A DNA stretch of 27,748 nt from Bacteroidales bacterium M5 (GCA_001689535.1 LUJP01000100.1:1-27748); one strand, 5' to 3'; shown: positions 1 through 7,977, counted from the stretch's first letter. The notes: a model not told the origin generated them from the sequence alone. Numbers and translations: made by a program.

Positions 1-31
1 TTTTTTGAGGGAGTTCTGCAACACCCTCGGG

Positions 32-139
32 TTAATCACTTATCTGTATACACCCGGAATGCACCCGAAAGCGCATCCAAAAAATTTCTTCGATTTTGGG
101 TGCCAGAGGTTTTTTGCGAATAATTTCATCCTGCGGCAT
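32..139 (-). CDS. Possible 35-residue small protein or leader peptide
   Basis: A 35-codon ORF runs leftwards from ATG at 139 to TAA at 32 and starts MPQDEIIRKKPL. It has no recognised domain. The only support is position: a consensus promoter ends 6 nt upstream, so transcription would begin at or next to the ATG. Stems can form inside it (GCACCC at 61-66 with GGGTGC at 98-103; CCAAAA at 77-82 with TTTTGG at 94-99), so the segment could instead be a structured leader for a gene beyond the left edge. The overlapping plus-strand ORF at 5-199 has no such support. Confidence 0.25.
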   Translation of the reverse strand: MPQDEIIRKKPLAPKIEEIFWMRFRVHSGCIQISD

Positions 140-144
140 TTTCA

Positions 145-175
145 CAAAAATATGGCAAAAAGCATAAAAAACAAA
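145..175 (-). promoter_or_regulatory. Consensus Bacteroidetes promoter, leftward
   Basis: On the minus strand TTTG (plus 172-175) is followed after exactly 19 nt by TATTTTTG (plus 145-152), matching the Bacteroides -33/-7 pattern TTTG-N19-TAnnTTTG. Transcription would start near 138 and leave the window to the left. It faces away from porV's coding region and probably belongs to the next locus. Confidence 0.6.
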
Positions 176-270
176 GTTTTTTCATGCAAATATCCCTAAT
201 TGGGCGCTGATTTTTTGTACTTTATCACTATAGACCACATTTCTGTAGCCCAACATTATACACTCTACAC

Positions 271-1482
271 TCAGTCGCGACCCAGAAGCTGCTTTATGCC
301 GTCGAAGTCAAAAGTAAGGGTAAGGCGCAGTGTCTGGTCCAGGGGCGATGTCTGGGCGGTGGCAATCATATAGGACGCATCCAGACCTATGCCCCGTGTG
401 TGAAATCCCGCTCCCATCGAAAAATACTTTCGGTTGCCTTTCGAAGCGTTCTCATAGAAATAGCCTGTGCGCAGAAAGAACTGACGGTTGTAGGAGTATT
501 CGGCGCCGAGCGACACCATAATTTCTTTCAGCTCTTCCTTGAATCCGCCGGGAGCGTCGCTGAACGACTTGAATATGCCTGCTATGGGCGACCGGTTTTC
601 CCACTCGGTGAGCGCGGCTTCATACTCGCGTTCCACTTCCAGCTCGTCCTTTCCTTCCCCCTCGAAGTCGCTCATACGGGGCTTGGTGGGAACAAGCAGC
701 TTGTTGAGGTCGAGCCCTATTGACAGATTGTGGTAATCGGCCAGCGGGAAGGTGAAGTTGGCGCCCAGACGCAGATTGGTGGGAAGGAAAGCGGTCTGGT
801 CGGCGTAATTGAGCTTCGAGCCGATGTTGGAGATATTCCATCCCCACGACAGCTGACATTCACTGCGGCCGATCACCGGATATGTGGTGTAATAGCCCGA
901 GATATCGGCCGAGAATGCCGACGCGCCCGAATTGCCGCCGTCGCTCTGCGAGGGGTCTGATCCGAAAGCCAGATCGGAGTAAATGTAGCGGAGCACCACT
1001 CCCATGGAGTATTTTTCGGAAAGTTTGCGGGAGTAGCCTATATCAAACGCCATTTCGTAAGGGTTGAGGGTCTGCGAGGCCTCCTGAGCCCCGGGATAGC
1101 TCGTGGTTACCTCGCCAAGCGAGAAATATCGGAGGGTGGCGCTGATGGCCTGCATGTCGTAGCTGCCGATTTTCCAGTAGCCCGACACATTGGCAAGGAA
1201 TATGTCGTCAATGATTTTCCGCAGCCAGGGAGTATAGCTAAGCGACACCTCGCCGCGGCTCGGAGCGAAAGCGTATTTCGACGGATTCCAGTACTGAGAG
1301 TTGGCGTCGGGGTCGGTGGCGGCACCCAGTTCACCCATGCCGGCGGAGCGCGCGTCGGGAGCTATGTCGAGGGAATTTATACCGGTCTGCACCGGATTGA
1401 AATCGCTTTTCTGGGCCCTGACTGGAGAAACGGCGGCGACAACGACGGCTATAAGCGCCACAATCTTTGATATAGCTTTCAT
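271..1482 (-). CDS. porV: Type IX secretion outer-membrane protein PorV
   Basis: A 403-residue outer-membrane beta-barrel protein. In the type IX secretion system PorV (also LptO) works with the sortase-like PorU: it shuttles cargo from the translocon to the attachment complex. Residues 1-23 form a signal peptide ending PVRA before QKSD. The mature N-terminus carries the PorV/PorQ-type block SLDIAPDARSAGMGELGAAT and then QYWNPSKYAF and YTPWLRK, as I recall for PorV proteins. The length fits PorV, and the alternating aromatic strands continue to the C-terminus. porU is not in the window. The gene is the last of a minus-strand series, 71 bp after the FAH-like gene. A weak -7-like TACATTTC lies in that gap, so it may have its own promoter. 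Confidence 0.85.
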   Translation of the reverse strand: MKAISKIVALIAVVVAAVSPVRAQKSDFNPVQTGINSLDIAPDARSAGMGELGAATDPDANSQYWNPSKYAFAPSRGEVSLSYTPWLRKIIDDIFLANVSGYWKIGSYDMQAISATLRYFSLGEVTTSYPGAQEASQTLNPYEMAFDIGYSRKLSEKYSMGVVLRYIYSDLAFGSDPSQSDGGNSGASAFSADISGYYTTYPVIGRSECQLSWGWNISNIGSKLNYADQTAFLPTNLRLGANFTFPLADYHNLSIGLDLNKLLVPTKPRMSDFEGEGKDELEVEREYEAALTEWENRSPIAGIFKSFSDAPGGFKEELKEIMVSLGAEYSYNRQFFLRTGYFYENASKGNRKYFSMGAGFHTRGIGLDASYMIATAQTSPLDQTLRLTLTFDFDGIKQLLGRD

Positions 1483-1553
1483 AACGGCAGTGGAAATGGA
1501 GTTGATTGGCTATATATATAACTTGAAATGTAGCCGTTTTATTGCCACAGGCG

Positions 1554-2129
1554 TTATTTTATGCGCACGCTCAGACACACCGTACCGTCGATGGAGCCTT
1601 CAATGGTGACGCCCGGACGGGGCACCACAGCCACGGGCAGCCACGATGGAATGATGATATCGCTGGTCTTCACAGTGGCATAGCGCGTCACGCTCTCCAC
1701 GGCCTTGCATGCAGCCTCGAAATGACCGTTGATTACCGAATCGACCCCGTCGCAGCTCACAGCGAGAGGAGCGCTCATGTCGGCGCCCTCGGTCAGCAGC
1801 CACGTGCCCGTGTAAAGCGCCGAATCGAACAGGCCGTCGAGCCCCACCGGCATTCCGGCGGCGCGCAAAGCCTTGTCGGTTCCGGCCGGGATAAGGCGAA
1901 GCACCAGGCCGTAGGCGTCGATATAGCGGGGAGCGAAACGGGCATCCACCGTCTTGCCGAGGCGGCCTATACGGTAGGCGGGGCAAATGCGTCCTTCCCA
2001 TTCAGTGTCGAAGTCGGGCAGAAAGAGTGGATGAGGCGGGGTCACCACGGCCGAGTCGGCAATCAGTTCAACCGCCGGGGGAAGGGTGAATGGCGAGTCG
2101 GAACGCCGGTCGAAAGCTATTATCTTCAT
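1554..2129 (-). CDS. Degenerate fumarylacetoacetate hydrolase (FAH)-fold protein
   Basis: A 191-residue protein resembling the small FAH-family proteins of Bacteroidetes. Family-like blocks can be followed without gaps: FLPDF (36-40), RLGK (56-59), RFAPRYIDA (64-72), FDSA, then the C-terminal T-x-K-T-x-D-I-I segment and IEGSIDG. The metal-binding residues of the family are gone. The E-x-E pair before the RLGK block is R47 and C49, the later Asp falls at G83, and the TGTPVG loop is replaced by PSWLPVA. It is therefore probably not a metal-dependent hydrolase or decarboxylase; a structural or binding role is possible. Its ATG overlaps the rex stop by 4 bp (ATGA), so the two are probably translationally coupled. 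The FAH assignment rests on remembered family sequence. Confidence 0.6.
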   Translation of the reverse strand: MKIIAFDRRSDSPFTLPPAVELIADSAVVTPPHPLFLPDFDTEWEGRICPAYRIGRLGKTVDARFAPRYIDAYGLVLRLIPAGTDKALRAAGMPVGLDGLFDSALYTGTWLLTEGADMSAPLAVSCDGVDSVINGHFEAACKAVESVTRYATVKTSDIIIPSWLPVAVVPRPGVTIEGSIDGTVCLSVRIK

Positions 2130-2785
2130 TTCTCCGAAAGTATGCGGTTGTACATCACGGCGAGGTGGGCGTAGATTGATGTGTTCTGAATCACCACATC
2201 CGAAGCCGTGCGGATTCTGAACGGCGTGTAGTTCCAGATGGCACTCACACCCGCCTCCACAAGCTGGTCGGCCACCTGTTGGGCGTATTCCACCGGCACC
2301 GTCACTATTCCTATTCCGGCATTGTAATGGTCTATCTTTTCCTTGAGACTGTCAATGTGGAAAATCGGCTTGCCCTTGATGGTGTTGCCCACAATAGAAG
2401 TGTCGATATCGAATCCGGCCATGATGTTGAGGCCGTAGCGTTCCAGACCCTTGTCGGCCATCAGTGCCGAACCGAGCGAGCCCACACCGACTATTACGGC
2501 ACGGTGTTCGCGGTCAAATCCGAGAAAGTCCTTCAGAGCCCGTTCGAGCTCCTTCACGTCATAGCCTATGCGGGTTTTCCCCTTGATATCGAGCACCGAG
2601 AGGTCTTTGGCTATCTGTGCGGCGTCAACGTTGATTTCCTTGGCTATGGCCGTGGATGATATATGGGTCACATCGTGGGCCTCGAGCATCGACACGTATG
2701 CCAGATACCACGGCAGACGCCGTAGCGTGGGCTCCGGTGCCGGATACCGGCCTGATGGCTGTTGTTTTTTCCCCTGTGGTTGCAT
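2126..2785 (-). CDS. rex: Redox-sensing transcriptional repressor Rex
   Basis: A 219-residue Rex protein, close to the usual 210-220. Rex senses the NADH/NAD+ ratio and represses fermentation and respiration genes when NADH is low. The N-terminal winged helix (about 20-80) contains LPWYLAYV, ISSTAIAKEINVDAAQIAKDL and the GYDV linker. The Rossmann domain shows VGVGSLGSAL with the GxGxxG glycines at 100, 102 and 105, followed by FDID at 125-128. The conserved C-terminal ITVP-like (VTVP), WNYTP and swapped-helix segments are present. A basic, Pro-rich extension occupies residues 1-20. It lies 17 bp after the Ig-like lipoprotein gene and overlaps the FAH-like gene by 4 bp. I did not find a clear Rex operator in the window. 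Confidence 0.93.
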   Translation of the reverse strand: MQPQGKKQQPSGRYPAPEPTLRRLPWYLAYVSMLEAHDVTHISSTAIAKEINVDAAQIAKDLSVLDIKGKTRIGYDVKELERALKDFLGFDREHRAVIVGVGSLGSALMADKGLERYGLNIMAGFDIDTSIVGNTIKGKPIFHIDSLKEKIDHYNAGIGIVTVPVEYAQQVADQLVEAGVSAIWNYTPFRIRTASDVVIQNTSIYAHLAVMYNRILSEK

Positions 2786-2802
2786 GGTGATTTCAGACGA
2801 TT

Positions 2803-4881
2803 TTAACGGTAAACACCACCGCCGCGCATACGGCCGCCCGTCCCGAAGCCGGAGTTGCCGTTGAGGCCTCCCCCTCCGAAGCTCGTATTGCGGTTATAGT
2901 TGCTGTCACGGTTCTTGCCCTTGCGTTTTCCGAAGGGGTCGTCGGGATCCACGGCAGGATTTCCGAACTCGTCGTAATACTGGTCGTCCTCATACTCGTC
3001 CTCCTGCGGGCCGGTGCTGTTCTTGGGCTTGTTTTTCTTTATCTCCATAGGCTTCTGCTGGTCGATGGGCAGTTCGTTGATATCCCACGTCTGATCCACA
3101 TCCCAGTTTTTCTTAAGCGCTATTTTCTTGGGATAGTAATAAACCTCCTCGGGCTGTATGGAATCGAGTATGCCGGTATCGTATTTACCGTTGCCGTTGG
3201 CATCAATGAACAGGCGCGCGAAGTAGTCGCCGGGGGTGATGTTGCTGAAAACGGCATGGCCGTCGATTACCGGCACGCGGCGCACCGGGGCATCCTGGCG
3301 CGACAGAAGCTCGGCCACCGCCGGGCGCCCGTCAAGCCCGGTAACCGCCAGTGACAGGTTGGCATATTCATTGAGGTTCTTCACTGTGAATTCCTCGCTT
3401 ATAGTGCCGGAATTCACCCCATATATGTCGGTCATGCCCAGGGAGTCAACGGTGAATCGGTATTTTTGTCCCGGCTCCCACTCGTAGGGCGCCACATAGT
3501 GCAGCAGATCGAGGGCTGACAACGGACGGAACGCTGGCCGTTCCACCTCATACCAGGTGGAATCCTCGAGAATCTCCAAGTGAACGGCCGATGTGTCGAG
3601 CCTCGACAGCGGGCGCTCGAACGTCAGGGCTATGGGTGCGTACACATCCACCGATCCGCGGCTCGAAACGGTCACCTTCATCAGCGGCACCTCGGGAACG
3701 GTTGCGGTATCGCCATCGTTCTTTCCTTTTGTGGCGCGTTCGGTTTCATTTTTCCTATCACGTTTTTTGCCGCGGAGATTCATCACAAGAGTATCGGTGG
3801 TCCACGACAGACGGTCGAGAGTGTCGGTGCGCAGATAGCGGGCCTCAAGAAGTATTGTGTCCTGACGTATCACGGCCGAATCCGTTATCCAGTATTCGAG
3901 GGTGTCGCGGGTGGGCGAGGAGTTGAGCACGGCCCAGCGCTCTATGCTCTCGCCGTGACGTGAGCCTCCGAGCATCCGCAGGAGCGGGAGGGTGTCGGAA
4001 GGAGCGCCCATATTCATGGTTATGCGGTTGGCCTCGGGACGTGCGCGGTCCATGAGATACTGTGCCTTATAGTTTTCGTTAAACCATGTCAGGAGCACAT
4101 TGTCGGGCTTGAACTCGGTCACGGTATGGGTGAACACCGAGTCCACGTCGCCGTTGGCGCTGAACACAGTGTCGGTGTGCTGCGCCAGCACGGCCGTGGG
4201 AGTAAGCGTGGTGTCGAAGAAGGCCACATCCTCCGAACGGTCCCAGTGGAAGTCGCGGTTCACATCGTTGATGGCGTAGATGCGGTATGTGCCAGGCTTG
4301 AGATTGCGTACGGTAAACTGCCCCAGCTGGTTGGTCTTGGTGATACGCTCGAAAGGAAGAGTGCGTATGGCCGTGTCGCTGAGATTGCTGTAGACGCCCA
4401 CGAGCATTCCCTGGGCAGGCTCCAGATTCTCGGCCTGGAACACCATGCCCGAAATCGAAAGGGTGTCTATCTCCGGGCCGGTCGAGAAATCAAACGAGAA
4501 GCCGTCCAGTAAGTTGCCCTCATTGAGGTCCTTTATGGCGTCGGTGAAATCAACGGTATAGGTGGTGTTGGGAATCAACGAATCGCGCAGCTCTATGCTC
4601 ACGCGGTGACCCACACCTGAAATCTGCGGGGTATTTTTCTGGGCCGGCGACACCACGATCTTGTTCATGGGGTCGTCGAGCTGTATATTCTCGTCAAAGT
4701 TTATGATTATGCGTGAGCGGTCCACGTTGACCGAACCGGGGGCCGGGTTACTGCGCACAAACCGGGGCGGGTCGAAGTCGCGCTCTCCACCCTGCGGACG
4801 GCCCATGCTGGCACAGGCGCCCAGCACCAGGCCCAGGGCGGCCGCGGGCAAAATACGCATGTATGACTGGGGGCGTTTCAT
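2803..4881 (-). CDS. Ig-like (Big_5-type) domain lipoprotein
   Basis: A 692-residue lipoprotein. The start is placed at ATG 4881; the in-frame TTG at 4890 is less likely because it lies inside the -7 box. The N-terminus MKRPQSYMRILPAAALGLVLGAC is a lipoprotein signal with lipobox LGAC. Next comes a Bacteroidetes Ig-like domain of the SbsA/Big_5 type (about 35-140: PPRFVRSNPAPGSVNV, IIINFDENIQ). A carboxypeptidase-regulatory-like repeat follows (about 145-230: ISGMVF, GQFTVRNLKPGTYRIYAIND). The middle and C-terminal half has more beta-rich segments and a second NITPGDYFARLFIDANGNGKYD block. The tail is charged, then Gly/Asn-rich. It is probably attached to the outer membrane or cell surface; its function is unknown. 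It leads the series rex, FAH-like, porV. Confidence 0.75.
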   Translation of the reverse strand: MKRPQSYMRILPAAALGLVLGACASMGRPQGGERDFDPPRFVRSNPAPGSVNVDRSRIIINFDENIQLDDPMNKIVVSPAQKNTPQISGVGHRVSIELRDSLIPNTTYTVDFTDAIKDLNEGNLLDGFSFDFSTGPEIDTLSISGMVFQAENLEPAQGMLVGVYSNLSDTAIRTLPFERITKTNQLGQFTVRNLKPGTYRIYAINDVNRDFHWDRSEDVAFFDTTLTPTAVLAQHTDTVFSANGDVDSVFTHTVTEFKPDNVLLTWFNENYKAQYLMDRARPEANRITMNMGAPSDTLPLLRMLGGSRHGESIERWAVLNSSPTRDTLEYWITDSAVIRQDTILLEARYLRTDTLDRLSWTTDTLVMNLRGKKRDRKNETERATKGKNDGDTATVPEVPLMKVTVSSRGSVDVYAPIALTFERPLSRLDTSAVHLEILEDSTWYEVERPAFRPLSALDLLHYVAPYEWEPGQKYRFTVDSLGMTDIYGVNSGTISEEFTVKNLNEYANLSLAVTGLDGRPAVAELLSRQDAPVRRVPVIDGHAVFSNITPGDYFARLFIDANGNGKYDTGILDSIQPEEVYYYPKKIALKKNWDVDQTWDINELPIDQQKPMEIKKNKPKNSTGPQEDEYEDDQYYDEFGNPAVDPDDPFGKRKGKNRDSNYNRNTSFGGGGLNGNSGFGTGGRMRGGGVYR

Positions 4882-4887
4882 AATCTG

Positions 4888-4895
4888 CAAAGGTA
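4888..4895 (-). promoter_or_regulatory. -7 box just upstream of the Ig-like lipoprotein gene
   Basis: TACCTTTG on the minus strand matches TAnnTTTG. It ends 6 nt before ATG 4881, so the transcript would have almost no leader. The upstream spacer is AT-rich, but no clear -33 TTTG is seen at the ideal distance. Confidence 0.5.
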
Positions 4896-4956
4896 GTCTA
4901 TCCGCCCGAATTAAGGAATTATTTAAGTATATTTTGTTAAAATGTTAAAAGACGGC

Positions 4957-6537
4957 TCAGAGCGAGAAGTAGACCATCAGTCCGCCGAGGGCTATGTAGC
5001 CCAGGGCGTAGGGTATGGCACGGCGCAGGATGGCGTCGTCGGCATCCTTCATGTCGCACGCAGCCGTGGCTATGGCTATGCTCTGGGGCGAAATCATCTT
5101 GCCTCCGGTGGCGCCGGTAGAGTTGGCGGCTGCCAGCCAGTCGGCCTCGCTTCCGTGGAAGCCCAGGAAGGAGCCCGTGCCGTTCATTCCCAGCTGATGG
5201 GCCACATTGGCCTGCAGCTTGCCGAAGAGGATGTTGGACGACGTGTCGCTGCCGGTGACAAACGTACCGATGGCACCGATAAGCGGAGCGAAGAGCGGAT
5301 AATACGAACCTGTCACAGCCACAAGCCCCGCGGCTATGGCGCCTATCATGCCGCTGTAGTTCATAACCGAGGCAAGAGCTATCAGACACACTATGGTTAT
5401 GGTGGTGTAACGCAGATTGACAACGGTAGAGGCAAGCACTTTCAGCAATTGCTTAGGGCTGAGGCCCTGAAGCAGTCCGCCGGCCACACTGCCTGTGAAC
5501 AGCCACAGGGCGGCATTGTTGATCCAGCCGAATTTGAAGGTGGAGCCTATGACCGGGAGAGGCGCGTGGCTCACGAGGTGAGTGCGCAGAAAACCGTTGA
5601 CCGGCGGACAGAGCGCCCCGGTGAGCAGAATCAGCACCAGAATGAAGATGTAGACACTCCATGCCCTGAATGTCTGGGAGGCGCTGAATTTCTTTGCGGA
5701 TTTTTCAGTTTTTTTACTCCTCACAAACACCTTGGCATAGATTATGATGGCAAGTATCGCCGCCAGCGAGCCCACTATCGCCGGTGTCTCCGCTCCCAGA
5801 CGGGTAGCGCAGAGTATCTGCACGCCCAGCGACACTCCGCCGGTCCACAGCGCCAGCACCATGTTTCGCCCCCACGCCTTGCGGTCGGTGAGCATCAGTA
5901 TCACGAAGGGAATAAGGAAAAAGAGAGGCGCAAGCTGCACTACGGCAAAGGCCGACACCTCACACACGGTCTGTGCAGAAGCTCCTCCGGCCGAAATCTC
6001 GTTGCAGAGCGTAGTGATAGGGACTCCTACGGCTCCGAACGCGGTGGGCACAGAATTGCCCAGCAGAGCCACCAGCGCCGAGAACATCGGTTTGAATCCC
6101 AGGCCTATGAGTATGGCGGCGGGAATGGCTACGGCCGTACCGAATCCGGCCATACCCTCAAGCAGGCCGCCGAAGCCCCACACCATCATGAGCACCAGCA
6201 CCCCGCGATCGTCGGTAAAGGATGTGAACTGGCTTTTTATCACCTCTATGGACTTGGATGCCACAAGTATGTTGTAGCTGTAAATCGCCATGAGGATTAT
6301 GAGCAGAATGGGGAACACAGCCTTCAGGGCGCCCTCAACTGTGGCCCAGCCCACTAAGCTGAAGACGGAATCGCCCGCGAACCGCTCGGGAATTATACCC
6401 ATGGCAGGCGCGCCCCACAGCGCAAGGGCCACGGTGGCCAGAAACGTTATCAGCGCGCTCTTGTAGCTCGGCACCTTGAATCCGAGCATCAGAACAAACA
6501 GCAGCACTACCGGCAGTATTGAAATCAGGGCATTCAT
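4957..6537 (-). CDS. lctP: L-lactate permease
   Basis: A 526-residue inner-membrane transporter of the LctP/LldP family, which moves L-lactate (also D-lactate or glycolate in some members) with protons. About a dozen hydrophobic helices span the sequence. The family signature GFGGLLEGMAGFGTAVAIPA lies at 121-140, followed by LVALLGNSVPTAFGAVGVP. The C-terminal part has TGSDTSSNILFG and TGATGGKMISPQS, also typical of the family. The length is normal. The gene reads towards the lipoprotein/rex series with a 75-bp gap to ATG 4881. Rex-controlled lactate metabolism is known in other bacteria, so the neighbourhood is suggestive, but direct regulation is inference. A 471-codon ORF on the opposite strand is a composition shadow. 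Confidence 0.92.
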   Translation of the reverse strand: MNALISILPVVLLFVLMLGFKVPSYKSALITFLATVALALWGAPAMGIIPERFAGDSVFSLVGWATVEGALKAVFPILLIILMAIYSYNILVASKSIEVIKSQFTSFTDDRGVLVLMMVWGFGGLLEGMAGFGTAVAIPAAILIGLGFKPMFSALVALLGNSVPTAFGAVGVPITTLCNEISAGGASAQTVCEVSAFAVVQLAPLFFLIPFVILMLTDRKAWGRNMVLALWTGGVSLGVQILCATRLGAETPAIVGSLAAILAIIIYAKVFVRSKKTEKSAKKFSASQTFRAWSVYIFILVLILLTGALCPPVNGFLRTHLVSHAPLPVIGSTFKFGWINNAALWLFTGSVAGGLLQGLSPKQLLKVLASTVVNLRYTTITIVCLIALASVMNYSGMIGAIAAGLVAVTGSYYPLFAPLIGAIGTFVTGSDTSSNILFGKLQANVAHQLGMNGTGSFLGFHGSEADWLAAANSTGATGGKMISPQSIAIATAACDMKDADDAILRRAIPYALGYIALGGLMVYFSL

Positions 6538-6595
6538 ATTTCCGTCAGTTCATCGGTTTACCCTGGTATAACACTTTTGACGCCCGATTTGTGCT

Positions 6596-6632
6596 ACCAC
6601 ACTTTATTAAGTCGTCACCACACTTTATTAAG
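6596..6632. repeat. Tandem 16-nt direct repeat, 21-bp period
   Basis: ACCACACTTTATTAAG occurs at 6596-6611 and again at 6617-6632. The period is 21 bp, so the copies are in frame. The second copy encodes the C-terminal LNKVW and stop of the DUF4250 gene; the first copy, just past that stop, would encode LNKVW and a stop again. Confidence 0.8.
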
Positions 6633-6794
6633 CGAGGCGTTGTATTCGAGATTGTTGGCCGCCAGATAATCCTCGAGCTCGCGGCGGTCTATGCCCATGT
6701 CGGCGCAAAGGTCGTCGAGATTGCTGTAGAAATCACGCAGTTTCATATTGAGATAACTCATCAATATGGCGGGGTCTTTGGGAAATTCGTCCAT
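6615..6794 (-). CDS. DUF4250 small protein
   Basis: A 59-residue protein starting MDEFPKDPAILMSYLNMKLR and continuing DFYSNLDDLCADMGIDRREL. This matches my memory of DUF4250, a small Bacteroidetes/Firmicutes family with the pattern PKDP-x-x-L-x-S-Y-x-N-x-K-L-R-D-x-Y. The middle looks like a helix-turn-helix-like fold (LDDLCADMGIDRRELEDYL), so nucleic-acid binding is possible but unproven. It reads from ATG 6794 to TGA 6615, on the same strand as lctP (77 bp further on), and is divergent from the Dus gene. A good -7 box precedes it. Confidence 0.75.
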   Translation of the reverse strand: MDEFPKDPAILMSYLNMKLRDFYSNLDDLCADMGIDRRELEDYLAANNLEYNASLNKVW

Positions 6795-6815
6795 TACTTA
6801 TAGAGGTTTTTCCGA

Positions 6816-6823
6816 CAAATTTA
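6816..6823 (-). promoter_or_regulatory. -7 box for DUF4250/lctP
   Basis: TAAATTTG on the minus strand matches TAnnTTTG and lies 21 nt upstream of ATG 6794. It sits only 23 bp from the opposing -7 box at 6847, so the two promoters overlap. Confidence 0.5.
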
Positions 6824-6846
6824 CTGATTTATTCCCGCCTGATTGC

Positions 6847-6854
6847 TACTTTTG
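6847..6854 (+). promoter_or_regulatory. -7 box for the Dus gene
   Basis: TACTTTTG matches TAnnTTTG and lies 23 nt upstream of ATG 6878, giving a short leader of roughly 15 nt. Confidence 0.55.
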
Positions 6855-6877
6855 CCATTCACTTCATCAAACTTGAA

Positions 6878-7789
6878 ATGCTTTTTCTGGGAGCGCCCCT
6901 ACAGGGCTTCACACAGGCGCCGTGGCGCGCAATCCACTCCGGAATGTTTCCCGGCGCGGTGGATGAATATTTCACACCCTTTATGCGGCTCGAAAGCGGA
7001 GAGCCGCGTAAACGCGACCTGCGCGACATAACCGCTGGCACTAACCTTACCGTCCAGATAATGGCCCGCGACGCCGGGGAATTCGCCGTACTCACCGAAG
7101 CCGCCGTCGCCGCGGGAGCAACACGCATAGACCTCAATGCCGGATGCCCCTACCCCATGATTACGCGGAAAGGGCGCGGAGCGGCGCTTATAGAGAATCC
7201 GGCGGCACTTTCCGCCATAGGCGAGGAAATGCGCAAATGGCCCGAAGTCGGTTTTTCTATGAAAATGCGGCTGGGCACGGAGAGTCCGGAGGCATGGCGC
7301 AGTAACGCCGACGCGATAGCGGCAATGCCTCTGCGGCTGCTCACGGTGCATCCCCGCGTAGCCCGTCAGCTCTACTCGGGCGACCTGTTTATGGAAGAGT
7401 TCCGTGAACTTCTCAGGGCTTCGGCCCATCCGGTGATATTCAACGGCGAGATGGCGACACCCGGCGACATCAGCCGCGCGGTCGATTCATTTCCCGGGAT
7501 TGCGGGAGTGATGTGCGGCCGCGGCCTGCTCCGGCGTCCCACTCTGGCCTTGGAGTGGAAAACGGGCGCGGAAGCGTCGGAGGCCGACCGGCGTCAGGCC
7601 TCCGTGGAGATTCTCAACCGCCTTTTCATGCATTATTCTTCCACACTCTGCGGCCCTTCCCATATTCTCTCAAAAATAAAGCCCTTCACCGAATATCTCG
7701 ACGCCGACCTCTTCGACAAAAAGCTCCTGAAAGCCCTCCGCAAAGCCCCCACCCCCGACCGCTTCCACTCCCTCCTCTCCTCTCTCTGA
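6878..7789 (+). CDS. tRNA-dihydrouridine synthase family protein
   Basis: A 303-residue FMN-dependent tRNA-dihydrouridine synthase, which reduces uridine in the tRNA D-loop using NADPH. The TIM-barrel N-terminus APLQGFTQAPWRAI is the flavin-binding start seen in Dus enzymes. The signature NAGCP (87-91) carries the catalytic Cys90, followed by KGRGAALIENP. MKMRLG with K129 and R131, TVHPRVARQLYSG with H158, FNGEM (188-192) and VMCGRGLLRRP complete the FMN/phosphate-binding set. The C-terminal helical domain is short but present. Which tRNA position it modifies cannot be read from the sequence. It is followed by the inverted 9-bp arrays. Confidence 0.88.
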   Translation: MLFLGAPLQGFTQAPWRAIHSGMFPGAVDEYFTPFMRLESGEPRKRDLRDITAGTNLTVQIMARDAGEFAVLTEAAVAAGATRIDLNAGCPYPMITRKGRGAALIENPAALSAIGEEMRKWPEVGFSMKMRLGTESPEAWRSNADAIAAMPLRLLTVHPRVARQLYSGDLFMEEFRELLRASAHPVIFNGEMATPGDISRAVDSFPGIAGVMCGRGLLRRPTLALEWKTGAEASEADRRQASVEILNRLFMHYSSTLCGPSHILSKIKPFTEYLDADLFDKKLLKALRKAPTPDRFHSLLSSL

Positions 7790-7808
7790 GCAAAAACCTG
7801 GCTCCACC

Positions 7809-7921
7809 GACAATACAGACAATACAGACCCTACGGACTTTACCGACTTTACAGCCGCCCGTAGAGTCGCCAACCCCAGCAGCGTCAGTAAAGTCTGTAA
7901 GGTCCGTAGAGTCCGTCAAGT
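7809..7921. repeat. Inverted pair of 9-bp tandem repeat arrays
   Basis: Left array, 7809-7853: five 9-nt units (GACAATACA twice, GACCCTACG, GACTTTACC, GACTTTACA). Right array, 7886-7921: four units in the complementary sense (CAGTAAAGT, CTGTAAGGT, CCGTAGAGT, CCGTCAAGT). Segment 7828-7852 is complementary to 7887-7911 at about 21 of 24 positions, so RNA or single-stranded DNA could form a long imperfect hairpin with a loop of about 33 nt. Another CCGTAGAGT unit lies in the loop at 7859-7867. The structure fills the gap after the Dus gene and could act as a terminator or mRNA 3' end. No T-tract follows it. Confidence 0.8.
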
Positions 7922-7977
7922 CCTTCCCCTCCCCATGCTTTTTGGCGGTTTTTTCGGGGTAATCCGAAAAAGGATTG

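Noticed and set aside
136..150. Rex-operator-like half site (TTGTGAAA)
   Set aside because: Only one half is present; the inverted second half of a Rex operator is missing.
5..199. 64-codon plus-strand ORF at the left edge
   Set aside because: No domain, no promoter or ribosome site in that direction, and it runs across the oppositely oriented promoter.
4942..6357. 471-codon plus-strand ORF
   Set aside because: It is antisense to lctP, rich in His/Gly/Arg with no domain, as expected for the shadow of a GC-rich membrane-protein gene.
7809..7921. CRISPR array
   Set aside because: Units are 9 bp, contiguous without spacers, degenerate and inverted; no cas genes are present.
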